Below are positions 26,109 to 34,585 of a DNA stretch of 64,000 nucleotides, in pieces (position 1 is the stretch's first letter; every line of letters starts with the position of its first letter). Below the pieces are notes generated by a model that searched no databases, was not told the DNA's origin, and saw only the letters and a program-made list of their open reading frames with translations. This stretch comes from Massilia sp. METH4. Its GTDB lineage: Bacteria; Pseudomonadota; Gammaproteobacteria; Burkholderiales; Burkholderiaceae_D. The stretch is from assembly GCF_037094685.1 (NCBI RefSeq), contig NZ_CP146614.1, positions 3,348,001 through 3,412,000 of the forward strand, written 5' to 3'. The position numbers were made by a program, and so were the translations under genes.

Positions 26109-27284
26109 ATGGAATTCGAACTCTGGTGGTTACTGGGTATCCCGGCATTCTTCGGCCTGGGATGGATTGCCGCGCGCGTCGATATCCGGCAGCTCGTGTC
26201 GGAATCGCGCACGCTGCCGCGCGGCTATTTCAAGGGCTTGAACCACCTGTTGAACGACCAGCCGGACAAGGCGGTCGACTCCTTCATCGAGATCGTCAAG
26301 CAGGACCCCGAATCGACCGAGCTGCACTTCGCGCTCGGCAACCTGTTCCGCCGTCGCGGCGAGACGGAACGCGCGATCCGCGTGCACCAGAACCTGCTGT
26401 CGCGGCCCGACCTGCCTGCCGACGAAAGGGCCCACGCCGAATATGAGCTGGGCCAGGATTACCTGAAGGCGGGCCTGCTGGACCGCGCCGAGGAAACCTA
26501 TACGCGCCTCCTGGACACGTCATATGCCGTGCAGGGCCGCCGCGCCCTGCTGGAAATCTACCAGCGCGAAAAGGAGTGGCAGCGCGCCATCGAGGCGGCG
26601 ATCGCCTTGCAGGAAGCGGGCGCCGGCTCGCGCCAGAAGGAGATCGCGCAGTTCTACTGCGAACTGGCGCAGGACGCGCTGGTGCACATGCACCCCGACG
26701 ATGCGATGCCGCTGCTGGACAAGGCCCTGCATGCCGACCGCACCAGCGTGCGCGCCACCATCCTGTGCGGCGACGTGCACCTGGCCAAGGGCGACGTGGA
26801 AGCCGCGCTGGCGGTGTGGCGCCGCGTGGAGCAGCAGAGCGTGCCGCACGTGGCCCTCGTGGCCCAGCGCATCATGGACGGCTACCGCAAGGCCGGCCGG
26901 CCGGAGGAGGGCTTGTCGCTGCTGCGCTCCTACCTGCAGCAAGCGTCGTCCATTGACCTGCTGGAAGTGGCGTTCAAGGCCGTGCTGGAACTGGAGGGCG
27001 TCGAAGCGGCGCGCAACCTCGTGGCCGAGGAACTGCGCCGCACGCCCACGCTGCTGGGCCTCGACAAATTCCTGGAAGCGCGGATGCTGGACGCCTCGCC
27101 GACCGTGCTGGCCGAACTCTCGCTGGTGCAGAACCTGGTGCACGGCTACACGCAAAAGCTGGCGCGCTACCAGTGCAGCCATTGCGGTTTCAAGGCACGC
27201 CAGTTCTACTGGCATTGCCCTGGCTGCAGCCGCTGGCAAACCTATCCGCCGCGCCGCACCGAAGAATTGAATGTGATGAACTAA
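26109..27284 (+). CDS. lapB: Lipopolysaccharide assembly protein B
   Basis: A 391-residue protein: an N-terminal membrane anchor (WWLLGIPAFFGLGWIAA), nine or so TPR repeats from residue 35, and a C-terminal rubredoxin-type zinc knuckle (CSHCGFKA...CPGCSRW). LapB adapts FtsH to degrade LpxC and so sets LPS amount. It has the usual family length (389 in E. coli). Confidence 0.95.
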   Translation: MEFELWWLLGIPAFFGLGWIAARVDIRQLVSESRTLPRGYFKGLNHLLNDQPDKAVDSFIEIVKQDPESTELHFALGNLFRRRGETERAIRVHQNLLSRPDLPADERAHAEYELGQDYLKAGLLDRAEETYTRLLDTSYAVQGRRALLEIYQREKEWQRAIEAAIALQEAGAGSRQKEIAQFYCELAQDALVHMHPDDAMPLLDKALHADRTSVRATILCGDVHLAKGDVEAALAVWRRVEQQSVPHVALVAQRIMDGYRKAGRPEEGLSLLRSYLQQASSIDLLEVAFKAVLELEGVEAARNLVAEELRRTPTLLGLDKFLEARMLDASPTVLAELSLVQNLVHGYTQKLARYQCSHCGFKARQFYWHCPGCSRWQTYPPRRTEELNVMN

Positions 27285-27307
27285 GCGAGCCGCCGGCAGT
27301 GACCGAT

Positions 27308-27337
27308 GGGGACAGACCCCGCATGGGGTCTGTCCCC
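27308..27337. repeat. Palindrome with GGGGACAGACCCC arms
   Basis: Perfect 13-bp arms around the loop GCAT, 23 bp after the lapB stop. It has the same core as other palindromes here and no T-tract. Confidence 0.85.
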
Positions 27338-27380
27338 GGTGTCACGCGGCTGCTGCACACCGATGTAGAAGGACGCCATT

Positions 27381-28322
27381 TTGACCCTCACCCAATACAC
27401 CCCTCCCGCCCTCGACAAAGTCCGCATCCTCGTCGTCGGCGACGTCATGCTCGACCGCTACTGGTTCGGCGAAGTCGGCCGCATCTCGCCGGAAGCCCCG
27501 GTCCCCATCGTGCGCGTGGAAAAGCGCGAAGCCCGCCTGGGCGGCGCCGCCAACGTGGCGCGCAACGCGGCCGCGCTGGGCGCGCATGCCGGATTGCTGG
27601 GCGTCGTCGGCAACGACGAGGCGGGCACCGAGGTCGAACAGCTGCTCGCCGGCGGCGGCATCCACAGCTACCTGAAGCGCGACGAGGCGATCTCCACGAT
27701 CATCAAGCTGCGCGTGATCGGCCGCCAGCAGCAGATGCTGCGCATCGATTTCGAGGAGCCTCCCAGCGACGTGGTCCTGCGCGACAAGCTGCTGCAATAC
27801 CGCGCGCTGCTGCCGGAGCACGACGTGATCGTGCTGTCCGACTACGCCAAGGGCAGCCTGGTGAACGTGTCGGACATGATCATGGCCGCCCGCGCCGCCA
27901 ACAAGATCGTGATGGTCGACCCGAAGGGCGACGATTTCACCCGCTACACGAGCGCCACGGTGCTCACGCCGAACAAGGGCGAGCTGAAACGCATCGTGGG
28001 CAGCTGGAGCAGCGAGGAGCAGCTGACGGAAAAGGCGCAGAACCTGCGCGAATCGCTGCTGCTCGAAGCGCTGCTGCTGACCCGCTCCGAGGAAGGCATG
28101 ACGCTGTACACGAAGAACGACCGCTTCCACATACCGGCCGATGCGCGCGAGGTGTTCGACGTGTCCGGCGCCGGCGACACCGTGATCGCCACCATGGCCG
28201 CGATGCTGGGTGCGGGCGCCGGCTGGCAGGAAGCGGTGCAGACGGCCAACCGGGCCGGCGGCATCGTCGTGGGCAAGCTGGGCACCGCCACGGTCACGCG
28301 CGAAGAGCTGTTCGTAATCTGA
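27381..28322 (+). CDS. hldE: D-glycero-beta-D-manno-heptose-7-phosphate kinase
   Basis: A 313-residue PfkB-family kinase: LVVGDVMLDRYWFGEV, RLGGAANVARNAAALGA, and FDVSGAGDTVIATMAAMLGAG with the catalytic Asp. It corresponds to the kinase domain of HldE only; the adenylyltransferase domain is absent, as usual in Burkholderiales where rfaE2 is separate (rfaE1/hldA). It supplies heptose for LPS. The start is TTG at 27381, supported by GAAGGA 8 bp upstream and by the alignment of the first strand. Confidence 0.92.
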   Translation: MTLTQYTPPALDKVRILVVGDVMLDRYWFGEVGRISPEAPVPIVRVEKREARLGGAANVARNAAALGAHAGLLGVVGNDEAGTEVEQLLAGGGIHSYLKRDEAISTIIKLRVIGRQQQMLRIDFEEPPSDVVLRDKLLQYRALLPEHDVIVLSDYAKGSLVNVSDMIMAARAANKIVMVDPKGDDFTRYTSATVLTPNKGELKRIVGSWSSEEQLTEKAQNLRESLLLEALLLTRSEEGMTLYTKNDRFHIPADAREVFDVSGAGDTVIATMAAMLGAGAGWQEAVQTANRAGGIVVGKLGTATVTREELFVI

Positions 28323-28472
28323 CGGGCCGGCGCGCGTATGATTGCTCAATTATCGCGCGCAGCGCCCGCTCGTCGGGCCGGGGCAGCGCCTGTCGCATGG
28401 CCCTCGCAGGCGGCGGGAAAGGCGGCACAGTAGCGGCATGACAAACCCGTCATGCCATTCGGAGACCATCAC

Positions 28473-29042
28473 ATGAAACCGCATCTCGTCGTCATGGCGG
28501 CCATCGCCGCCGCTTCGGTCGTCGCCATCGCCCAGCCGGCGAAAAGCCTGGGCGAACCCTGGATCAAGGCTGGCCAGAACCCCGAGCAGTACGAGATCGG
28601 CATCGACGCCGACGGTTACGCCCGCGGCGGCAACGCCAAGTACCTGCGCCAGGTGGACGGCGACGGCAAAGGGTGGAGCACGCTGATGCAGCAGATCTCC
28701 CCTATCGATTACCGTGGCAAACGGGTGCGCTTCACCGCGCAGGTGCGCACCCGCGACATATCCCAGTGGAGCGGCCTGTGGATGCGGGCCGACCGGCCGG
28801 GGCAGCACGCGGCCAGCTTCTACAACAGCGCCGACAAGCCGATCCGCGGCACCACGGGGTGGCAGCAGCGCAGTGTCACGCTCGATGTGCCGGTAGATGC
28901 GAACGTGCTGGCCTTTGGCGTGGTCGGTGCCGGCAAGGGCACCGTGTGGATCGATGAGCTGAAGCTCGAGGTGGTGGGCAACGACGTGCCGGTGGACAGC
29001 ATGCACGCCGGCCCGAAACTGGCCACCAAGCCATCGCTGTAA
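28473..29042 (+). CDS. Exported beta-sandwich protein of unknown function
   Basis: A 189-residue exported protein with a signal peptide at about residues 1-20 (cleavage near AIAQ). The mature part looks like a galactose-binding-like beta-sandwich: YRGKRVRFTAQVRTRDISQWSGLWMRAD and the C-terminal GKGTVWIDELKLEVV. That resembles sugar-binding accessory domains. The stop TAA is directly followed by the ATG of the histidine kinase, so the three genes form one unit. The ligand is unknown. Confidence 0.75.
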   Translation: MKPHLVVMAAIAAASVVAIAQPAKSLGEPWIKAGQNPEQYEIGIDADGYARGGNAKYLRQVDGDGKGWSTLMQQISPIDYRGKRVRFTAQVRTRDISQWSGLWMRADRPGQHAASFYNSADKPIRGTTGWQQRSVTLDVPVDANVLAFGVVGAGKGTVWIDELKLEVVGNDVPVDSMHAGPKLATKPSL

Positions 29043-30092
29043 ATGCGCGCGCCGACAGCCGGCAGCGCCCCGGCGGATGCACAAGGTGCGCTGCGCCATC
29101 TGGCTGGCACGGCGCGCCAGGCGCTCGTCGGCGTCGCGCTTGCCGTAGTCCTGGCGGCAGCCGGGTGGATGTGGAGCCAGCCCTGGACCGCGCTGTTCCT
29201 CGCCTTGCTCGCGGCTGCGGCGGCCGTCACTGCCGGCATGGGGCTGCTGCAACGCCTGGTGCCGGGCGGCGCGGGCTGGGTGTGGGCATGGCTGCCGCTG
29301 TTGATCGCGGTGGCGGCAGGGGCGCAGCTTGCCGTCTTCACGTACCGCGCCTGCGCCACCTCGGTCCCGGCCATCCTGGACGGCACGCAGATGTTCGGCA
29401 GCGCCCTGGCGTTTGGCCTGGCTGTGTTCTGCGTGCCGCTGTTCCAGGCCCAGCGCCAGGCCCAGGCCCTGCAGCTGGCCACCCTGAAGCAGGCAGCCCT
29501 GCAGGCCGAGCTGAAGTCGCTGCAAGCCCAGGTCGAGCCGCACTTCCTGTTCAATACCCTTGCCAACACGCGCTACCTCGCGCGACATTCCCCCGAGCAG
29601 GCCGTGCGCATGCTCGATCACCTGATCGCCTACCTGCGCGCGGCGCTGCCGGACCTGCGCAGCGAAGCGTCGGCCGTGGGCCGCGAATGCGAACTGGCGG
29701 AGCACTACCTGGCGCTGATGGCGATCCGTTTCGGCGAGCGCCTCGAAGCGCAGGTCGAGTGCCCGGCGGCGCTGCGTCTCGCGCCGATGCCGCCCCTGAT
29801 GCTGATGACGCTCGTGGAAAACGCGATACGTCACGGCGTGGAACCCAAGCCGGGCAAGGTGAAGGTACGGGTTGACGTCGCCGCGGCGGATGGCATGCTG
29901 CGCCTTCTCGTCGCCGACGATGGCGCGGGCCTGGATGGCACCGTGCTGGGCAGCGGCGTAGGGCTGCGCAACCTGCGCGAGCGCCTCGCTGCCCTGTACG
30001 GCCAGCGGGCCCGGTTCGAGCTGCGTAGTGGCGCCGGCGGCTGGACCGAAGCGGAACTCGCCCTGCCACTGGAAACTGGAACGAAGCCATGA
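29043..30092 (+). CDS. LytS/AlgZ-type sensor histidine kinase
   Basis: A 349-residue kinase with four likely N-terminal membrane helices (residues 25-130), a short coiled coil, then the His_kinase domain with the phospho-acceptor in QVEPHFLFNTLANTRYL. The HATPase domain shows LVENAIRHGV, DDGAGLDG and GSGVGLRNLRERL. It has no large periplasmic sensor domain. Its stop overlaps the response-regulator start by 4 bp (ATGA). The signal is unknown. Confidence 0.9.
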   Translation: MRAPTAGSAPADAQGALRHLAGTARQALVGVALAVVLAAAGWMWSQPWTALFLALLAAAAAVTAGMGLLQRLVPGGAGWVWAWLPLLIAVAAGAQLAVFTYRACATSVPAILDGTQMFGSALAFGLAVFCVPLFQAQRQAQALQLATLKQAALQAELKSLQAQVEPHFLFNTLANTRYLARHSPEQAVRMLDHLIAYLRAALPDLRSEASAVGRECELAEHYLALMAIRFGERLEAQVECPAALRLAPMPPLMLMTLVENAIRHGVEPKPGKVKVRVDVAAADGMLRLLVADDGAGLDGTVLGSGVGLRNLRERLAALYGQRARFELRSGAGGWTEAELALPLETGTKP

Positions 30093-30829
30093 CGATACGG
30101 CCCCGAATCCTGATCGCGGACGACGAGCCGCTGCTGCGCAGCGCGCTGCGCGAACAGTTGCAGCAGTTGTGGCCCGAAGCGGAGCTGGTTGGCGAAGCGG
30201 CGGACGGTTACGAAGCGTTGCGCCTGGCGCAGCTGCTCGCGCCCGATCTGGCCTTCCTCGACATCCGCATGCCCGGCCTGTCGGGCCTCGAAGTGGCACG
30301 CACCTTTGGCGGACGCACGCACGTGGTGTTCGTGACCGCCTATGACGATCATGCCGTCGAAGCGTTCGACCAGGGTGCGCTGGACTACGTGCTGAAACCG
30401 GTGGAGCCGGTGCGCCTGGCCCGCACGGTGGCGCGGGTGCGCGAACGCGTCGCGCTGGCGCCGCCGGACCTGTCACAGCTCGCACGGCAGTTGCGGCCGG
30501 CAGCAGCGCCCTCCTGGATCCAGGCATCGGTGGGGCAGACCATCCACTTCATCGACTTGCACGACATTGTTTACTTCGCGGCCGAAGCGAAGTACACGCG
30601 CGTGGTCACCGACCGGCTCGAAGCCCATATCCGCACGCCCCTGAAGGAACTGGCGGACATGCTGGCCGATGCGGGTTTCTGGCAGGTGCACCGCGGCTAC
30701 GTGGTAGCCGTGCGCCGCATCGCCGCGGCGACGCGCGACGCCGATGGCGCCATGTGGCTGGCATTGCACGCTCACCCCACGCGGCTGCCCGTCAGCCAGC
30801 GCTTCCAGTCCCGCTTCAAGGGCATGTGA
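30089..30829 (+). CDS. LytTR-family response regulator
   Basis: A 246-residue regulator: a receiver domain with the acidic pair ADDEP, phospho-acceptor D58 in LAFLDIRMPG and the Lys of YVLKPVEP, then a LytTR DNA-binding domain from about residue 150 (YFAAEAKYTRVVT, FWQVHRGYVVAVRRI). It pairs with the kinase just upstream. Targets are unknown. Confidence 0.92.
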   Translation: MTIRPRILIADDEPLLRSALREQLQQLWPEAELVGEAADGYEALRLAQLLAPDLAFLDIRMPGLSGLEVARTFGGRTHVVFVTAYDDHAVEAFDQGALDYVLKPVEPVRLARTVARVRERVALAPPDLSQLARQLRPAAAPSWIQASVGQTIHFIDLHDIVYFAAEAKYTRVVTDRLEAHIRTPLKELADMLADAGFWQVHRGYVVAVRRIAAATRDADGAMWLALHAHPTRLPVSQRFQSRFKGM

Positions 30830-30959
30830 CACGAGTTCCACCCATCGCCGCGCCGCCTGACAGGCCGCAACCGGTCGCGCTATCGGCCTTTGCTCCGCGC
30901 GGCCGTCCACTAAGCTATGTCCGGACGCAGCCGCGTCATGCCAACCCACGGAGGACACC

Positions 30960-31274
30960 ATGCTGAAGAAACTGCTGTTTGCCATCGCCGCCACCGTTGC
31001 CGCGATGGGCATCGCCTTTGCCCAGGTCGACGTCAACAAGGCCGACCAGGCCGCCCTCGACACGATCAAGGGCATCGGCCCGGCCAAGTCGAAGATGATC
31101 CTGGAAGAGCGGGCCAAGGGCGAATTCAAGGACTGGGCCGATTTCGAGAAACGGATCAAGGGCATCGGCGACAAGAGCGCTGCCCGCTTGTCCGAGGCGG
31201 GCCTGCAGGTGAACGGCAAGTCGCGCGACGGCGCGCCGGTGAAGGTGGCGGACGCGAAAACGGCCAGGAAGTGA
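30960..31274 (+). CDS. ComEA-like helix-hairpin-helix exported protein
   Basis: A 104-residue exported protein: signal peptide residues 1-21 (cleavage after AFA), then a double helix-hairpin-helix domain (VDVNKADQAALDTIKGIGPAKSKMIL, then FEKRIKGIGDKSAARL) and a Lys-rich tail. It matches the short ComEA-like periplasmic DNA-binding proteins, which in competent bacteria help draw DNA into the periplasm. No other competence genes are nearby. GGAGGACACC precedes the ATG. Confidence 0.85.
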   Translation: MLKKLLFAIAATVAAMGIAFAQVDVNKADQAALDTIKGIGPAKSKMILEERAKGEFKDWADFEKRIKGIGDKSAARLSEAGLQVNGKSRDGAPVKVADAKTARK

Positions 31275-31334
31275 ACCGTATGGCGGCGGCCCCGCATCGC
31301 GGGAATCATGGCGCGGCAGCAAGAACGCGACAAT

Positions 31335-31360
31335 AAGTAAATAAAAGAGTTTATTTATTT
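31335..31360. other. AT-only inverted repeat
   Basis: Arms of 11 bp (AAGTAAATAAA and TTTATTTATTT, with one G-T pair) flank AGAG. It lies 61 bp after the helix-hairpin-helix gene and 46 bp before the next start. It could be a weak terminator or a regulator site; it is unlike the surrounding GC-rich DNA. Confidence 0.4.
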
Positions 31361-31405
31361 TGACGGCCGGCGTATAGTGAGTCATCCCATATCGAGGAGA
31401 CCACG

Positions 31406-32377
31406 ATGCCCGCCGCCGCCGTCATTCCCATCTCTCCCACCTGCTCGGCCCTGCTGGCCGACGCGCGCCGCCACGGACCGCTGTACGGGCCCGGCTTTTC
31501 AAACCACCTGCCGATGGCGCTGATCGCGCTGGACCGCATGCACGCGCCGCCCTCGGTGCTGGAGCACTTCACCCATGAACATCGCAGGCGCCTGGTGCCG
31601 GCCGGCGGCGCCGAGCCGGTGGCCGACCCGTTCGCCTTGCTGGGACGCCACGCGAACTACGCTGGCCTGGAACGGTATTTCCAGGATGCCGTCGCCATCG
31701 AAGGTGAAGAAGCGGTGCTGAGCCAATGGCTCCCCATCCTCATGCCGGGCCTTGCCGCGGCCGGTTTTCATGCGATGATCCGGCTGGCCTACGCGCTCGA
31801 TGCAGGGGACCGCGGCGAACTGTGCGCCGCGCTGGCGTTCTGGGTGCTGGCCTACAAGCCGTTGCCGGTACCGCCCGGCCGCACGGCGGCGGACGCGGGG
31901 ACGATCGCCGCACGGATCGCGGCGGCCGTGGGGGACACGGCCGGGGCAGGGCAGACGATCGCCGCGCGCATGTCCACCGTCGAACGCGATCCGGCACTGG
32001 CCGGCGCGCAGCCGGAGGCGATCGCGCTGCGCGACGTGGCCGCATTCGCGCTGTCGGCGTTTCACGCCAGCGAGGATTTCATGCTGCTGCACACGGTCAC
32101 CGCTTGCCATGCGTTTCGCCGCGTGGGGGCGTATGCCGAGGACGGGGACGCCGCGTTGCGCCAGCTGTGGCAGGCAGTGCTGGCCGCCTGGCTGGCCGCC
32201 GAGCGGGAAGGGCGGCATGCCGCGCCGACGAAGGCAGGGTGGGACGACATCGAGGCACGCGCCATCCGCTCTCCGGACGACCACGTGATCAAGCTGTGCT
32301 ACACGGCGCGCACCGAGCACGCCGAGTATGGCGATGTTCGCTGCCTCGAGATCGCCGCGCGCGCCGTGGGCATGTAG
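31406..32377 (+). CDS. Questin-oxidase-like protein (DUF4243)
   Basis: A 323-residue soluble protein resembling the questin oxidase family: GFSNHLPMALIALDRM near residue 30, the FHAMIRLAYAL centre, FHASEDFMLLHTVTACHAFR, and the C-terminal DDHVIKLCYTARTEHA. The fungal members take part in aromatic polyketide ring cleavage (AflY/GedK type), while bacterial members are uncharacterised. GAGGAG precedes the ATG. It stands alone between other units. Confidence 0.75.
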   Translation: MPAAAVIPISPTCSALLADARRHGPLYGPGFSNHLPMALIALDRMHAPPSVLEHFTHEHRRRLVPAGGAEPVADPFALLGRHANYAGLERYFQDAVAIEGEEAVLSQWLPILMPGLAAAGFHAMIRLAYALDAGDRGELCAALAFWVLAYKPLPVPPGRTAADAGTIAARIAAAVGDTAGAGQTIAARMSTVERDPALAGAQPEAIALRDVAAFALSAFHASEDFMLLHTVTACHAFRRVGAYAEDGDAALRQLWQAVLAAWLAAEREGRHAAPTKAGWDDIEARAIRSPDDHVIKLCYTARTEHAEYGDVRCLEIAARAVGM

Positions 32378-32408
32378 ATGTTCGTGCGGCCGTCTGGCCG
32401 CCCGGTCT

Positions 32409-34175
32409 TCACACCGCCAGCGGCAGGTTGGCCAGGAAGGCGTGAATCTGCGACACCACCTGCGCCCCTTCGCCCACACCGGCCGCCACCCGCTTGGTGG
32501 AGCCGGCGCGCACGTCGCCGATGGCGAACACGCCCGGCACGCTCGTTTCCAGCGGTGCGCGCTGCGGCTGGTCCTTCGGGTAGATACCCTGGTCGAAGTT
32601 GGCGCGGCACTGCGCCTTCGTCACGTCGTGGCCAGTGCGGATGAAGCCTTGCGGGTCCACGTCCACGCCGCAGTCGCCCAGCCAGTCGGTGTTCGGATCG
32701 GCGCCGATGAACAGGAACACGCGGCAGATGTTCGAATCCTTTTCCTCGCCCGTGCGGTTATTGCGCAGGCGGACGCCCTTCAAGCCGTCGTCGTCGCCGT
32801 CCAGCTTAACGATTTCCGTGTGCGTGTGCAGCTCGATGTTCGGCGTGGCGTGGATGCGCTCGATCAGGTAGGTGGACATGGTCGCCTTCAAGCCTTCGCC
32901 GCGGATCACCATGTGCACGCGCTTCGCATGGCCGGACAGGAACACGGCCGCCTGGCCGGCGGAATTGCCGCCGCCGACGAGGATCACTTCCTCGCTCTGG
33001 CACAGGTTGGCCTCGATGCGCGAGGCCCAGTAATAGATGCCGCGGCCTTCGAATTGCGCGATATTGTCCAGCGCCGGTCGGCGGTAGCGGGCGCCGCACG
33101 ACAGCACCACGGTGCGCGCCTTCATGCGCTTGCCGTCCGCCAGCTGCACCTCGAGCGGATAGGTATCGCAGACCAGCCGCTTCGCGGCGGCGGGAATCGC
33201 CACCTCCACGCCGAACTTCTGCGCCTGCACATAGGCGCGGCCGGCCAGCGCGCCGCCCGAGATCCCGGTGGGGAAGCCCAGGTAGTTCTCGATGCGCGCG
33301 CTGGCCGCGGCCTGGCCGCCGTAGGCACGCTGTTCGAGTGCCAGCACCGACAAGCCTTCCGAGCCGGCATACACCGCCGTCGCCAGGCCCGCCGGGCCGG
33401 CACCGACCACGATGACATCCCACACCTTTTCCTCGTCCAGCTCGGGCAGCAGGCCGAGGCAGAAGCCCATGTCGGTATTGCTCGGGTTCTTCTTCACGCT
33501 GCCGTCCGGGCATACCACCAGCGGCCAGTCGTCCGCGCCCGGCTGGTAGTACTCGCACAGGCTCTTCGCCTGTTCGTCCTCCTTCGGGTCGAGCACCGTG
33601 TATGGATAGGCGTTACTCGACAGGAAGCTGCGCAGCTGGTGCAGGCGCTGGTGGCCCGCCGGGGCCACCAGCACGGGGCCGCCCGAATTCGCTTCCAGCA
33701 GGCCCACGCGGCGCAGGATCAGGGCGCGCACGATGCGCTCGCCCAGCTCCGCCTCGGCGATCACCAGCGCGCGCAGGTTCTCGGGCGTGATCACGAGCGC
33801 TTCCACCTCGCCCACGGCGAACGCATTGACGAGGGTAGGGCGGCCGGCCAGCTGCGACACCTCGCCGGTGAATTCGCCCCGGCCGTGTTCCGTGATCGGC
33901 CAGGAATTGCCGAGGCCATCGTAGCGGCTGATCGCGATGCGGCCGGCCAGCGTGACGATCAGGCCGAACGTCGTGTGGCCCGCTTCCAGGATGCGCACCC
34001 CGTTATGCCAGGTGCGCACGGCACCGAAGCGGAGCAGCTTCCTGATCTCCTGCTCGGAAAGCACGGGGAACATCTGGTAGCGCCGCGATTCCAGGTTCTG
34101 CGGCATTTGCGGCACCGCCTCTTCCCGGTTGGCCTCGGGTACGAATTGATTCGGGGTCAGCTGCATGTTCGCCAT
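32409..34175 (-). CDS. Fused cNMP-binding domain and thioredoxin-reductase-like flavoprotein
   Basis: A 588-residue protein in three parts. Residues ~30-150 are a cyclic-nucleotide-binding (CRP-like) beta-roll. Residues ~165-260 look like a glutaredoxin-fold spacer. Residues ~268-588 are an FAD/NAD(P) oxidoreductase of the thioredoxin-reductase type (VVGAGPAGLATAVYAGSEGL, GGQAAASARIENYLGFPTGISG, VGGGNSAGQAAVFLS, FAIGDVRAGSTKRVAAGVGEG). The CxxC redox pair of true thioredoxin reductase is missing from the NAD domain. The electron acceptor is unknown. AGGAAT precedes the ATG at 34175. Confidence 0.88.
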   Translation of the reverse strand: MANMQLTPNQFVPEANREEAVPQMPQNLESRRYQMFPVLSEQEIRKLLRFGAVRTWHNGVRILEAGHTTFGLIVTLAGRIAISRYDGLGNSWPITEHGRGEFTGEVSQLAGRPTLVNAFAVGEVEALVITPENLRALVIAEAELGERIVRALILRRVGLLEANSGGPVLVAPAGHQRLHQLRSFLSSNAYPYTVLDPKEDEQAKSLCEYYQPGADDWPLVVCPDGSVKKNPSNTDMGFCLGLLPELDEEKVWDVIVVGAGPAGLATAVYAGSEGLSVLALEQRAYGGQAAASARIENYLGFPTGISGGALAGRAYVQAQKFGVEVAIPAAAKRLVCDTYPLEVQLADGKRMKARTVVLSCGARYRRPALDNIAQFEGRGIYYWASRIEANLCQSEEVILVGGGNSAGQAAVFLSGHAKRVHMVIRGEGLKATMSTYLIERIHATPNIELHTHTEIVKLDGDDDGLKGVRLRNNRTGEEKDSNICRVFLFIGADPNTDWLGDCGVDVDPQGFIRTGHDVTKAQCRANFDQGIYPKDQPQRAPLETSVPGVFAIGDVRAGSTKRVAAGVGEGAQVVSQIHAFLANLPLAV

Positions 34176-34297
34176 GGCGGATTCCTGCGCGGTAGGTAGA
34201 TGTTCGCGGCAGTGTAACCGATGGATCGTCGCGCCAACGCTATCCGGAAGGCAGTTATCCCGTTCGGCAGAGGCGCATGAACGCCCCCGCAATCCAG

Positions 34298-34408
34298 GTG
34301 ACAGGCACCGGCCTTACAGGCACCGGCCTTCCTGAAATGTTTCCCTAAACCCGGTGACAGGCACCGGCTCCTTTGCAATGTTTCCTGAACATCGGAGCCT
34401 GTCACCGG
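34298..34408. repeat. GGTGACAGGCACCGG repeat cluster
   Basis: GGTGACAGGCACCGG occurs at 34298-34312 and 34353-34367, with a partial ACAGGCACCGG at 34316-34326. Each is followed by a similar ATGTTTCC-containing spacer. GCCTGTCACCGG at 34397-34408 is the inverse of CCGGTGACAGGC at 34351-34362. It is a degenerate member of the palindrome family. Confidence 0.7.
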
Positions 34409-34460
34409 TGTTGGGGGAGGGCGGGCTTGTCGCATCTTGTCTACGTTGCAAATAAAGTGT

Positions 34461-34489
34461 TTGCGCGCGCTGATGTAAACGGTTACATT
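34461..34489 (+). promoter_or_regulatory. Candidate promoter of the glucan operon
   Basis: TTGCGC (34461-34466) and TACATT (34484-34489) are 17 bp apart. The upstream operator covers the spacer and the -10, as expected for repression. The predicted start near 34496 gives a leader of about 90 nt. Confidence 0.4.
34473..34488. promoter_or_regulatory. LacI-family operator 1
   Basis: ATGTAAACGGTTACAT is a 16-bp near-palindrome with a central CG, typical of LacI/GalR operators. Its centre is 72 bp from operator 2. Confidence 0.75.
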
Positions 34490-34544
34490 TTTGCAAGCGA
34501 CCACGGCCATGGATGTCTCTACCGGCCGTTTTTCTGGCATGGCA

Positions 34545-34560
34545 ATGTAACCGGTTACAT
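34545..34560. promoter_or_regulatory. LacI-family operator 2
   Basis: ATGTAACCGGTTACAT is a perfect 16-bp palindrome differing from operator 1 by one base. It ends 25 bp before the LacI ATG, inside the predicted leader. Confidence 0.8.
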
Positions 34561-34585
34561 CAGGAAAGAAGGGGACGGCGCGGCA

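Larger units (their letters stand above)
34176..34585. other. Gene-free control region of the glucan operon
   Basis: 410 bp without a gene. The left part holds GGTGACAGGCACCGG repeats. The right part holds a candidate promoter and two LacI-type operators ahead of the LacI gene. Confidence 0.7.
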
